Below, piece after piece: positions 1 through 5,308 of a DNA stretch of 5,308 nucleotides. The stretch lies in assembly GCA_036390995.1 (NCBI GenBank), contig DASWAT010000172.1, positions 1-5,308 on the forward strand, written 5' to 3'. Under the pieces are notes generated by a model. The model did not search any database. It was not told the DNA's origin and saw nothing but the letters and a program-made list of their open reading frames with translations. Each line of letters begins with the position of its first letter. Within the stretch, counting starts at the first letter, position 1. The translations under genes and the position numbers were made by a program. This DNA is from DASQQQ01 sp036390995 (lineage in GTDB: Bacteria; Actinomycetota; UBA4738; HRBIN12).

Positions 1-16
1 CCTCACGAACGGCCAT
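1..16 (-). CDS. 5' end of a divergently transcribed gene, product unknown
   Basis: Read on the minus strand, an ATG at 16-14 is followed by GCC GTT CGT GAG, giving M-A-V-R-E before the window ends. The case for a real start is the upstream sequence GAGGAGGTG, which sits 8 nt before the ATG and is close to a perfect anti-16S match. It is better than the ribosome site of any other gene here. The product cannot be named from five codons. Its head-to-head arrangement with the MttB-family gene suggests possible shared regulation. Corrinoid proteins, transporters and regulators are common neighbours of MttB homologues, but that is only context. Confidence 0.6.
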
Positions 17-24
17 CGTGTCTT

Positions 25-33
25 CACCTCCTC
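25..33 (-). promoter_or_regulatory. Shine-Dalgarno sequence of the divergent gene
   Basis: The plus strand reads CACCTCCTC, so the minus strand reads GAGGAGGTG, with an 8-nt spacer to the ATG at 16-14. This site decides that the left-edge minus-strand gene is real. Confidence 0.65.
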
Positions 34-52
34 GCCGCGATGGCGCGATCGG

Positions 53-66
53 GCGACGGCCGTCGC
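53..66. repeat. Perfect 14-bp palindrome in the divergent intergenic region
   Basis: GCGACGGCCGTCGC is its own reverse complement. It lies upstream of the divergent gene's Shine-Dalgarno site and could be an operator. A related sequence recurs at 169-194. In DNA this GC-rich short palindromes arise often by chance, so regulatory function is inference. Confidence 0.4.
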
Positions 67-107
67 GGCGGACGACGGAACCCGCGGGTGCGGCCACATC
101 GTCCGCC
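67..107. repeat. 9-bp inverted repeat enclosing a 10-bp palindrome
   Basis: The arms are GGCGGACGA (67-75) and TCGTCCGCC (99-107), separated by 23 bases. The spacer holds ACCCGCGGGT (80-89), a perfect 10-bp palindrome. The left arm abuts the 53-66 palindrome directly. It could be a protein-binding site or a leader hairpin of either divergent transcript. No known riboswitch consensus was recognised, and in particular there is no B12-box-like sequence. Confidence 0.35.
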
Positions 108-130
108 CGAGCGGCACGGAAGGTCAAACC

Positions 131-146
131 GCCCGCCGGCGCGGGC
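131..146. repeat. GC hairpin upstream of the MttB-family gene
   Basis: GCCCGC (131-136) and GCGGGC (141-146) form a 6-bp stem around a CGGC loop. There is no T-run on either side, so it is not a standard terminator. It may be incidental to base composition. No convincing -35/-10 pair was found in 17-226 for either divergent gene. Confidence 0.25.
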
Positions 147-168
147 TAGCAGTACGTCGCGCCGCTCG

Positions 169-194
169 GATCGGCGACGGTCCCGGGCCGTTCG
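169..194. repeat. Second copy of the GATCGG-CGACGG dyad
   Basis: GATCGGCGACGG (169-180) matches GATCGGGCGACGG (47-59) apart from one missing G. In both places the CGACGG is followed by an inverted partner: immediately CCGTCG in the left copy, and CCGTTCG after a 7-base spacer in the right copy (188-194, one extra T). The two copies lie near opposite ends of the divergent region, one close to each gene. That suits a shared regulator but does not prove one. Confidence 0.35.
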
Positions 195-226
195 ACCCTG
201 GTGGGCTCCTCGTCGAGGCCGCGACC

Positions 227-1681
227 ATGCCGCCCATGGAGCGGACCTGGCCCACCCTTGCCCCCCTGAGCGCCGAGGATCTCGCGCGCGTGCACGACGC
301 TGCGCTCCGCGTGCTGGAAGAGGTCGGCGCCCGGATCATGACGGAGGAGGGTCGAACGCTCCTGCTCGATCACGGCGGGACGCTCGAAGGTGAGGACGTG
401 GTCCGCATCCCGCCCGACGTGGTCGAGCGCGCCCTGCAGAGCTCCCCGAAGCGGCTCGCGCTCTTCGACCGTGGCGGCGCACCGGCGCTGCGCCTCGGCG
501 AGGGCAACGTGTTCGTCGGGGCCGGCGTCACGAACCTCAACTACCTGAACCCACGCACGGATGCGGTGGAGCCGTTCACGCTCGAGGCGACGGCCGAGTC
601 CACCCTGCTGGCCGACGCCCTTCCCCACATCGGCTTCGTGGCCACGCCCGGGGTCACCCGCGCCACCGACGACATGCCGCAGCACGTCGTGAACCAGCGC
701 GAGTTCGTCGAGATGGTCACGAACACGACGAAGCCGCTCATGGTGCTGATCGCCGGCGGTCCCGAACTCGCGGACATCTACGACATGGCCGAGGTCGTGG
801 CCGGCGGTCCGGATGCCCTGCGGGAGAAGCCGTTCGTGATCCCCTACCTGAACTCGGTGTCGCCGCTGGTGTTCAATCCCGAGACCGTCGACAAGCTGTT
901 CGTGGCCGCCGACCGGGGGCTGCCGGTCTGCTGCCAGGCGGCCCCGCAGGTGGGCGCGACCGGGCCGGCCACGATCGCCGGCACGCTGGTGATCTCGGCG
1001 GCCGAGACGCTGATGGGCCTGGTGCTGGCACAGCTCCGCCGCCCGGGCCTGCCCTTCGTGAGCGGCACGGTCCCGTTCCTCATGGACATGCGGAGCGGCG
1101 CCGTCACCGCCGGCGGGCCCGACGGCCTCCGCTTCATGGCCGCGATGAGCCAGGTGTGCCGCCGGTGGGGTCTGCCGCTGGTCGGCATGAGCTTCGGCGG
1201 GGATTCCAAGGCCATGGACGAGCAGGCCGCGCTCGAGACCATGTACTACGGCTTCGGCGTGACGATGGCCGGCGTGGACCTCGTGTTCGACGCCGGGTGC
1301 CTGGAGGGCGGCCTGCTGTTCTCCCCCGAGCTCCTGGCGATCGCCGACGAGGCCGTCGAGATGGCCCGCCGCGCCACCGAGCCGGTCGAGGTCTCCGACG
1401 AGACGATCGCGTTCGAGACGATCCAGGCGGTCGGCCCGGGCGGCCTGTACCTCGGCGAGCCGCACACGCTGAAGCACTTCCGCGAGCTCTGGCTCCCGAA
1501 GCTGCTCGCGTGGGAGCCGCGTCAGGCGTGGCAGGACACGGGCGCGAAGACGCTCCGCGAGCGCGCCAAGGAGCGGGTCCTCCGCGTGTGGGGCGAGCAC
1601 TCGGTGCCCTCCCTGCCCGAGGACGTGCTGGCCGGGATGACCGAGATCGTCGAGGCTCGCCGCGACAACCCGCCGGAGTGA
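227..1681 (+). CDS. Trimethylamine methyltransferase (MttB) family protein, non-pyrrolysine type
   Basis: This 484-residue cytoplasmic protein belongs to the MttB superfamily (COG5598-like), whose members move a methyl group from a quaternary or tertiary amine to the cobalt of a partner corrinoid protein. Family-like segments include an N-terminal helix (about 15-45), GAGVTNLNYLN (98-108), MSFGGDSKAMDEQAALE (321-337), DAGCLEGGLLFSPE (355-368) and the C-terminal EPHTLKHFRELWLP (411-424) followed by a PLPEDVL-like stretch near 462-468. Length is normal for the family. There is no in-frame TAG, so it is not a pyrrolysine enzyme. Characterised non-pyrrolysine relatives act on glycine betaine, proline betaine, carnitine or gamma-butyrobetaine; the substrate here cannot be read from sequence. 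The ATG at 227 is chosen because GAGG (215-218) precedes it by 8 nt; the ATG at 236 has no such site. No corrinoid-protein or methylcorrinoid:folate transferase gene is visible next to it. Confidence 0.88.
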   Translation: MPPMERTWPTLAPLSAEDLARVHDAALRVLEEVGARIMTEEGRTLLLDHGGTLEGEDVVRIPPDVVERALQSSPKRLALFDRGGAPALRLGEGNVFVGAGVTNLNYLNPRTDAVEPFTLEATAESTLLADALPHIGFVATPGVTRATDDMPQHVVNQREFVEMVTNTTKPLMVLIAGGPELADIYDMAEVVAGGPDALREKPFVIPYLNSVSPLVFNPETVDKLFVAADRGLPVCCQAAPQVGATGPATIAGTLVISAAETLMGLVLAQLRRPGLPFVSGTVPFLMDMRSGAVTAGGPDGLRFMAAMSQVCRRWGLPLVGMSFGGDSKAMDEQAALETMYYGFGVTMAGVDLVFDAGCLEGGLLFSPELLAIADEAVEMARRATEPVEVSDETIAFETIQAVGPGGLYLGEPHTLKHFRELWLPKLLAWEPRQAWQDTGAKTLRERAKERVLRVWGEHSVPSLPEDVLAGMTEIVEARRDNPPE

Positions 1682-1693
1682 CCGGCCCCGGGC

Positions 1694-1710
1694 GGGAGCC
1701 ACTCGCTCCC
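1694..1710 (+). terminator. Weak hairpin after the MttB-family gene
   Basis: GGGAGC (1694-1699) pairs with GCTCCC (1705-1710) around a 5-base loop, 12 bases after the TGA. No T-run follows. It could attenuate transcription or be incidental. If it does not terminate, the methyltransferase and the kinase gene 45 bases further on could share a transcript. Confidence 0.25.
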
Positions 1711-1754
1711 CCTGCTCCACGCGGCCGACGCACGCAAGGGCCCATCGTGCGAAG

Positions 1755-3665
1755 ATGCACTCCCCAACGCGAGCGGCGATGCACATGGTCAGCGTCGACA
1801 CGACGGCAGCGAAGAGCAGGGCGCGACGCACGGCCCTCGTTCGCGAGCTCGAACCGACCGCGTCCCTGACCGCCGTCGTGGAGGATCTGGCCGGCGAGCT
1901 CTCGCTCCGTCCGCTCCTGGAGCGGATCCTCAGACGATCCACCGAGCTGCTCGGCTGTGACGCCGGCTCGATCTGTCTGGTGGACGAGGTCGCCGGCGTG
2001 TATCGCAAGGAGGCCGACATCGGGGTCGCCTGCCAGTCCGGGAAGGTCTTCCCGCTCACCGAGGGCGTCACCGGCGCGGTCGTGGCCCGGCGGGGACCGG
2101 TGATCTTCGACGACTACGGCCAGGTGCCCGACGGGCACGTGCGGCCCGAGGACCGCGCCTCGTTGAGGGGCGTGATCGGGGTCCCGATCTGGTGGCGAGG
2201 AGCGATCGTGGGCTCTTGCGTGGTGTTCACGCGCGATCCCGCGCGCAGGTTCCTCCCCGAGGACGCCGAGCTGCTGGAGCTGTTCGCCAAGCACGCGGCC
2301 ATCGCCATCACGAACGCCCGGCTCCACGAGGCCGCCGAGACGAACGCCCGGGCGGAGGCGGCGGCCGCCGAGCGCAACAGGATGACCCGCGAGGTCCACG
2401 ACGCCGTCGCACAAGGGCTCGTGTCGATCCTCCTGCAGCTCCGCGCCGCACACGGCGCGATCGTCGGAGGACAGGTCGAGGAGGCGACCGAGGCGCTCGT
2501 CGAGGCCCGGGCGGCCGCCGAGACCGCCTTCGAGGAGACCCGGCGGAGCGTGCTCGGGCTCGCCCCATCGCCGCTCGAGGGCCGATCCCTGGAGGAGGCG
2601 CTCGAGCTCGAGCTGGCATGGGCGAACCGGGCGGGCGTGGCCGACGTTCGCCTGGTGACCGCGGGCAAACCGCTGGACCTTCCCACCGACCTCGCCCACA
2701 CGGTGTTCCGGATCGCCCAGGAGGCGCTGACGAACGCCCTGCGTCACGCCAAGGCCAGGTCCGTGCGGGTCGGCGTGGTCTACGCGCCAACCAGCGTGAC
2801 GGTGCTCGTGCAGGACGACGGCTCGGGCTTCGACCAGACTCAGGTCGAGCACGACGGGGTGCTGCACAGCCTCGGGCTCCGCGGGATGGCCGAGCGCGCC
2901 CGGCTGCTCGGCGGCACGCTGGAGCTCGACTCGACCCCCGGTTGGGGGACCCGGGTCCGGGCGTCGATCCCGCTCCCCGAAGGGTCGGTCGGTGCCCCCA
3001 GGCGTCCGACCCGCCCCGTGCAGGTCCTCGTGGTGGACGATCACCCGATGACCCGGACGGGCATCGTTCGCGTCCTGTCCACCGCGGACCCGATGCTGCA
3101 CGTGGTGGGCGAGGCGGAGTCGGGCGAGGAGGCGGTCGTCGCGTGGCGCGAGCTCCGCCCCGACGTGGTGCTCATGGACCTGCAGATGCCGAACGGCGAC
3201 GGGATCGGCGCGATCGAGCGCATCCGGACGGAGGATCCCGGCGCCGCCATCGTCGCGCTGACCGCGTTCACGAACGACGAGCTGGTGGCCGGCGCCTTCC
3301 GCGCGGGGGTCCGGGGCTACCTCGGCAAGGACGCCTCCGAGTCCGAGCTGGTCGGCGCCGTCCTGGCCGCCCATCGCGGTGAGATGGTGCTGTCCCCTTC
3401 GGCCGCCGACCTGCTGCACGCCCACCTGAACGGCGCCGGCGACACACCCCCGCTGACCGAGCGCGAGCGGGAGGTGCTCGGACTCCTCGAACGCGGGCTG
3501 CCCGATCGGGAGATCGCGACGACCCTCAGCATCTCGGTCAAGACGGTCGAGAAGCACGTCGGCTCGATCCTTCGCAAGACCGGGGCACAGAACCGGACCC
3601 AGGCGGCGGGGCTGGCCCGCGGACGCCTGGTCCGGTGGGGAGATCCCCGACCTACAGACGGGTGA
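1755..3665 (+). CDS. Fused NarL-type sensor kinase and response regulator (GAF-HisKA_3-HATPase-REC-HTH LuxR)
   Basis: A 636-residue soluble protein carrying a full two-component pathway in one chain. Domains in order are: GAF sensor (about 42-188); HisKA_3 dimerisation/phosphoacceptor with TREVHDAVAQGL, phospho-His H215; HATPase with N-box AQEALTNALRHA (N327), G1 DDGSGFD (354-360) and G2 GLRGMAERA (374-382); a short basic/proline linker (about 408-421); receiver with DD428-429, phosphoacceptor D475 (VLMDLQMP), T503 and K525; and LuxR/NarL HTH (about 566-622, LTEREREVLGLL to KTVEKHVGSILRKTG). All catalytic residues are present, so both halves look active. There are no membrane segments, so the signal is probably intracellular or diffusible; the ligand is unknown. 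NarL-family kinases and regulators are usually two adjacent genes. The start is uncertain: ATGs at 1755, 1779 and 1785 all lack a good ribosome site and all precede the GAF domain. Its targets may include neighbouring genes or itself, by inference only. Confidence 0.9.
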   Translation: MHSPTRAAMHMVSVDTTAAKSRARRTALVRELEPTASLTAVVEDLAGELSLRPLLERILRRSTELLGCDAGSICLVDEVAGVYRKEADIGVACQSGKVFPLTEGVTGAVVARRGPVIFDDYGQVPDGHVRPEDRASLRGVIGVPIWWRGAIVGSCVVFTRDPARRFLPEDAELLELFAKHAAIAITNARLHEAAETNARAEAAAAERNRMTREVHDAVAQGLVSILLQLRAAHGAIVGGQVEEATEALVEARAAAETAFEETRRSVLGLAPSPLEGRSLEEALELELAWANRAGVADVRLVTAGKPLDLPTDLAHTVFRIAQEALTNALRHAKARSVRVGVVYAPTSVTVLVQDDGSGFDQTQVEHDGVLHSLGLRGMAERARLLGGTLELDSTPGWGTRVRASIPLPEGSVGAPRRPTRPVQVLVVDDHPMTRTGIVRVLSTADPMLHVVGEAESGEEAVVAWRELRPDVVLMDLQMPNGDGIGAIERIRTEDPGAAIVALTAFTNDELVAGAFRAGVRGYLGKDASESELVGAVLAAHRGEMVLSPSAADLLHAHLNGAGDTPPLTEREREVLGLLERGLPDREIATTLSISVKTVEKHVGSILRKTGAQNRTQAAGLARGRLVRWGDPRPTDG

Positions 3666-3689
3666 TCTCCCCGATGCCCCGCGCGGGGC
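3637..3689 (+). terminator. Stem-loop over the kinase-regulator stop codon, plus a second GC hairpin
   Basis: GGGGAGATC (3637-3645) is perfectly complementary to GATCTCCCC (3664-3672). The stem continues inward as CCCG (3646-3649) with CGGG (3659-3662), leaving U3663 bulged and a 9-base loop, for about 13 base pairs in all. The TGA stop (3663-3665) lies in the 3' arm. Three bases later GCCCCGCGCGGGGC (3676-3689) is a perfect 14-bp palindrome able to fold as a 5-bp stem with a GCGC loop. No U-tract follows either hairpin, so this would be a U-less terminator of the kind proposed for high-GC bacteria, or a 3'-end stabiliser. Confidence 0.6.
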
Positions 3690-3696
3690 GACCTCC

Positions 3697-3720
3697 TAGC
3701 CTTTGACTCGTTCGAACGAG
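3697..3720 (+). promoter_or_regulatory. Candidate promoter -10 and palindromic operator of the aldolase operon
   Basis: TAGCCT (3697-3702) fits the TAnnnT -10 pattern and would place the transcript start near 3708-3710. The perfect 14-bp palindrome CTCGTTCGAACGAG (3707-3720) covers that point. A repressor bound there would block initiation. No recognisable -35 box sits 17-18 bases upstream; instead the GC palindrome 3676-3689 overlaps that zone. TTGACT (3703-3708) looks like a -35 but has no -10 before the Shine-Dalgarno site. The palindrome is seen; its role is inferred. Confidence 0.35.
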
Positions 3721-3724
3721 CCCA

Positions 3725-3731
3725 GAGGGGG
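3725..3731 (+). promoter_or_regulatory. Ribosome binding site of the aldolase gene
   Basis: GAGGGGG lies 5 nt before the GTG at 3737. It supports GTG as the start, since no ATG is available before the conserved N-terminus. Confidence 0.6.
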
Positions 3732-3736
3732 TAGTC

Positions 3737-4597
3737 GTGCCTGTCGTCTCGCTGAAGGACATCCTCGATCGGGCCTTCAAGGAGAAGTACGGCGTCGCGG
3801 CGTTCAACATCGTCAACGACCTCACGCTCGAGGCCGTGCTCGCCGCCGCCGTCGAACTCCGTGCGCCGATGATCGTGCAGACCTCGGTCAAGACCGTGAA
3901 GTCGATCGGGCGCGACGTCTTGTTCGGGATGTGGCGCTCGATGACGGAGGGGATCGAGGTTCCCGTAACCCTGCACCTCGACCACTGCCCCGAGCGCGAG
4001 GTGATCACGTCCTGCCTCGAGGCCGGCTGGAACTCCGTCTTGTTCGACGGGTCTTCGCTCCCGGTGCAGGAGAACCTGCGCCAGACGAAGGAGGTCGTCG
4101 AGGAGGCGCGCCGCTACGGCGCCCACGTCGAGGGCGAGATCGAGCCGTTCAAGGGGGTCGAGGACGATCTGGGGTCGGACGAAGAGTCGGCGCGCCAGTC
4201 GCTCCCGGTCGCCCTGGACTTCATCCGCCAGACGGGCATCGACTGCTTCGCGCCGGCCATCGGCAACGCCCACGGCTGGTACGCGAGCGAGCCGAAGCTC
4301 GACGCCCAGCGTGTCTCGGACATCGAGGCTGCCGAGCCGATCCCGATCGCCCTGCACGGAGGCAGCGGCATGACCGACGCGCAGTTCACCGACCTCATCG
4401 CGCGCGGGTGCGCCAAGGTCAACATCTCAACGGCGCTCAAGCGGCGGTTCATGAAGGCCAACCTCGAGTTCCTGCGCGACGCCGAGGCCGCCGACAAGTG
4501 GGATCCGCCGTCGTTGTTCAAGCACGTTCGCGCGGAGGTCGTCGACATGGCGTCCGACCACATCCGGCGGTTCGGCAGCGAGGGCAAGGCCTGGTGA
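3737..4597 (+). CDS. Class II fructose-bisphosphate aldolase family protein
   Basis: A 286-residue cytoplasmic TIM-barrel zinc aldolase; the family reversibly cleaves ketose bisphosphates or ketose phosphates to dihydroxyacetone phosphate plus an aldehyde. Visible family motifs are YGVAAFNIVN (18-27), HLDHC (80-84) with the catalytic-type Asp82 and zinc ligand His83, VEGEIEPFKG (131-140) with the probable second ligand Glu134, GNAHGWY (176-182) with His179, LHGGSGM (206-212) with His207, and the phosphate-binding segment KVNISTALK (227-235). The last segment and the short length resemble tagatose-bisphosphate (GatY/KbaY) and IolJ-type members more than the longer FBP aldolases, which commonly have NIDTD or NVNTE there. 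The exact substrate is therefore open: fructose-, tagatose- or another ketose (bis)phosphate. The GTG start has a good ribosome site. The stop overlaps the next gene's GTG (GTGA), so the two are probably co-translated. Confidence 0.88.
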   Translation: MPVVSLKDILDRAFKEKYGVAAFNIVNDLTLEAVLAAAVELRAPMIVQTSVKTVKSIGRDVLFGMWRSMTEGIEVPVTLHLDHCPEREVITSCLEAGWNSVLFDGSSLPVQENLRQTKEVVEEARRYGAHVEGEIEPFKGVEDDLGSDEESARQSLPVALDFIRQTGIDCFAPAIGNAHGWYASEPKLDAQRVSDIEAAEPIPIALHGGSGMTDAQFTDLIARGCAKVNISTALKRRFMKANLEFLRDAEAADKWDPPSLFKHVRAEVVDMASDHIRRFGSEGKAW

Positions 4598-5308
4598 CCG
4601 CCCTCGTCTTCGACTGCGACGGCGTGCTGGCCGACACCGAGCGGTACGGGCATCTCCCCGCCTTCAACCAGACGTTCGAGGAGTTCGGCCTTCCCGTTCG
4701 GTGGTCCGAGGACGAGTACGGCCGCAAGCTCAAGATCGCCGGGGGCAAGGAGCGCATGCGGAGCCTGCTCACGGACGAGTTCGTCCGCGAGGCTGGGCTC
4801 CCCACCGATCCCCAGGGCCAGCAGGAGGCCGTGGCCGCCTGGCACACACGCAAGACCGAGATCTACACGGAGATGGTCGCGGCCGGCCGCCTGCCCGGTC
4901 GACCCGGCGTCGCGCGCATCATCGGCGAGACGCTCGACGCGGGCTGGGTCCTGGCGGTGGCATCGACCTCCGCAGAGGCGTCGGTGCGCGCCGTGCTCGA
5001 GCAGGTCGCGGGCGCCGAACAAGTGGCCCGGTTCGGGCTCGTCCTCGCCGGCGACGTGGTGCCGAAGAAGAAGCCGGCGCCCGACATCTACGAGCTCGCG
5101 GTGGCTCGTCTGGGCGCCGACCCGCAGGACACCCTGGTGATCGAGGACTCCCGCAACGGCCTGCTCTCCGCCGTGGGCGCCGGGCTGGCCTGCCTGGTCA
5201 CCGTGAACGGGTACACGGAGCGCGAGGGCTTCTCGGAGGCCGTCTTGGTCGTGAGCTCCCTGGGCGATCCGGGCGAGCCGGCCAAGGTGCTCGCGAACCG
5301 GGGCGTTC
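4594..5308 (+). CDS. CbbY-like HAD-superfamily phosphatase, 3' end cut off by the window
   Basis: An open frame of 238 codons runs from a GTG at 4594 off the right edge, so it has no stop here. HAD motifs are in order: motif I FDCDGVLADTE (6-16) with nucleophile Asp7 and acid/base Asp9; motif II AVASTS (121-126); motif III lysine in KKKPAPDIY (158-166); motif IV LVIEDSRNG (181-189) with Glu184 and Asp185. The cap region with the AGGKERM stretch (49-55) resembles CbbY, the xylulose-1,5-bisphosphate phosphatase of Calvin-cycle operons, and related beta-phosphoglucomutase/phosphoglycolate phosphatase-type enzymes. CbbY-type proteins are about 220-260 residues, so only a short C-terminal piece is likely missing. 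AAGG (4586-4589) and GAGGG (4580-4584) upstream can serve as ribosome sites. The 4-base GTGA overlap with the aldolase indicates translational coupling and a shared sugar-phosphate role. No RuBisCO or phosphoribulokinase is visible, so a Calvin-cycle assignment is not supported. Confidence 0.85.
   Translation, partial: MTALVFDCDGVLADTERYGHLPAFNQTFEEFGLPVRWSEDEYGRKLKIAGGKERMRSLLTDEFVREAGLPTDPQGQQEAVAAWHTRKTEIYTEMVAAGRLPGRPGVARIIGETLDAGWVLAVASTSAEASVRAVLEQVAGAEQVARFGLVLAGDVVPKKKPAPDIYELAVARLGADPQDTLVIEDSRNGLLSAVGAGLACLVTVNGYTEREGFSEAVLVVSSLGDPGEPAKVLANRGV

Noticed and set aside
17..226. Cobalamin riboswitch ahead of the MttB-family gene
   Set aside because: A B12-dependent enzyme makes this worth testing, but no B12-box-like sequence or the usual leader architecture is visible in the 210 bases.
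40..393. 117-codon plus-strand frame overlapping the divergent region and the MttB-family start
   Set aside because: Arg-rich low-complexity translation, no ribosome site in the right orientation, and it overlaps a better supported gene in another frame.
146..2071. 641-codon open frame on the minus strand antisense to the MttB-family gene
   Set aside because: Composition is rich in Arg, His, Gly and Ala with no recognisable domain. The plus-strand frame carries clear family motifs throughout. Long antisense frames are expected in high-GC coding DNA.
1134..3557. 807-codon open frame on the minus strand antisense to the kinase-regulator
   Set aside because: Its C-terminal part is low-complexity Arg/Pro/Ser/Gly, and it spans two plus-strand genes with intact catalytic motifs. 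It is a composition artefact.
3702..3708. TTTGACT as a -35 element for the aldolase gene
   Set aside because: The -10 position 17-18 bases downstream falls on the GAGGGGG ribosome site, with no TAnnnT hexamer before the start codon.
3707..3720. LexA/SOS box
   Set aside because: The Gram-positive and actinobacterial LexA box is GAAC-N4-GTTC. Here the half-sites are in the opposite order (GTTCGAAC), so it does not match.
4594..5308. Calvin-cycle (cbb) operon
   Set aside because: CbbY-like phosphatase plus class II aldolase hint at it, but no RuBisCO, phosphoribulokinase or CbbR gene is in the window, and the aldolase segment looks GatY/KbaY-like.

Overview
The window is GC-rich (roughly 70% by eye), with strong G/C preference at third codon positions, ATG and GTG starts, and long spurious antisense ORFs that come with that composition. 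A soluble NarL-type sensor kinase fused to its regulator, an MttB-family methyltransferase and a class II aldolase fit an actinobacterium, possibly an uncultured soil or sediment lineage. Another high-GC phylum such as Chloroflexota cannot be excluded from the sequence alone. No RNA genes, insertion sequences, CRISPR repeats or phage genes are visible.

Layout. At the extreme left, a gene on the minus strand begins at position 16 behind a near-perfect Shine-Dalgarno sequence; only five codons are inside the window. A divergent intergenic region of about 210 bases (17-226), rich in dyad symmetry, separates it from the first plus-strand gene. That gene (227-1681) encodes a full-length trimethylamine-methyltransferase (MttB) family protein without an in-frame amber codon, so it belongs to the non-pyrrolysine branch. 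After a 73-base gap comes a 636-residue protein (1755-3665) that carries a whole two-component pathway in one chain: GAF sensor, HisKA_3/HATPase kinase, receiver and LuxR-type HTH. Its stop codon lies inside a strong stem-loop, followed by a second GC palindrome, which together probably form a terminator.

A second transcription unit follows: a class II (zinc) fructose-bisphosphate-type aldolase (3737-4597), whose stop codon overlaps the GTG start of a CbbY-like HAD phosphatase (4594 to beyond the right edge). A TAnnnT -10-like hexamer and a perfect 14-bp palindrome precede the aldolase and could be its promoter and operator.

How the genes may work together (inference). The aldolase and HAD phosphatase are translationally coupled and probably act on sugar phosphates in one pathway or as a metabolite-repair partner pair. 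The methyltransferase would demethylate a quaternary or tertiary amine if a corrinoid protein is supplied from elsewhere; none is encoded here. The fused kinase-regulator could control the methyltransferase or the flanking units, but nothing in the sequence proves a target. The most notable items are the one-chain kinase-regulator, the repeated dyad in the divergent region, and the palindrome-bracketed promoter in front of the aldolase.
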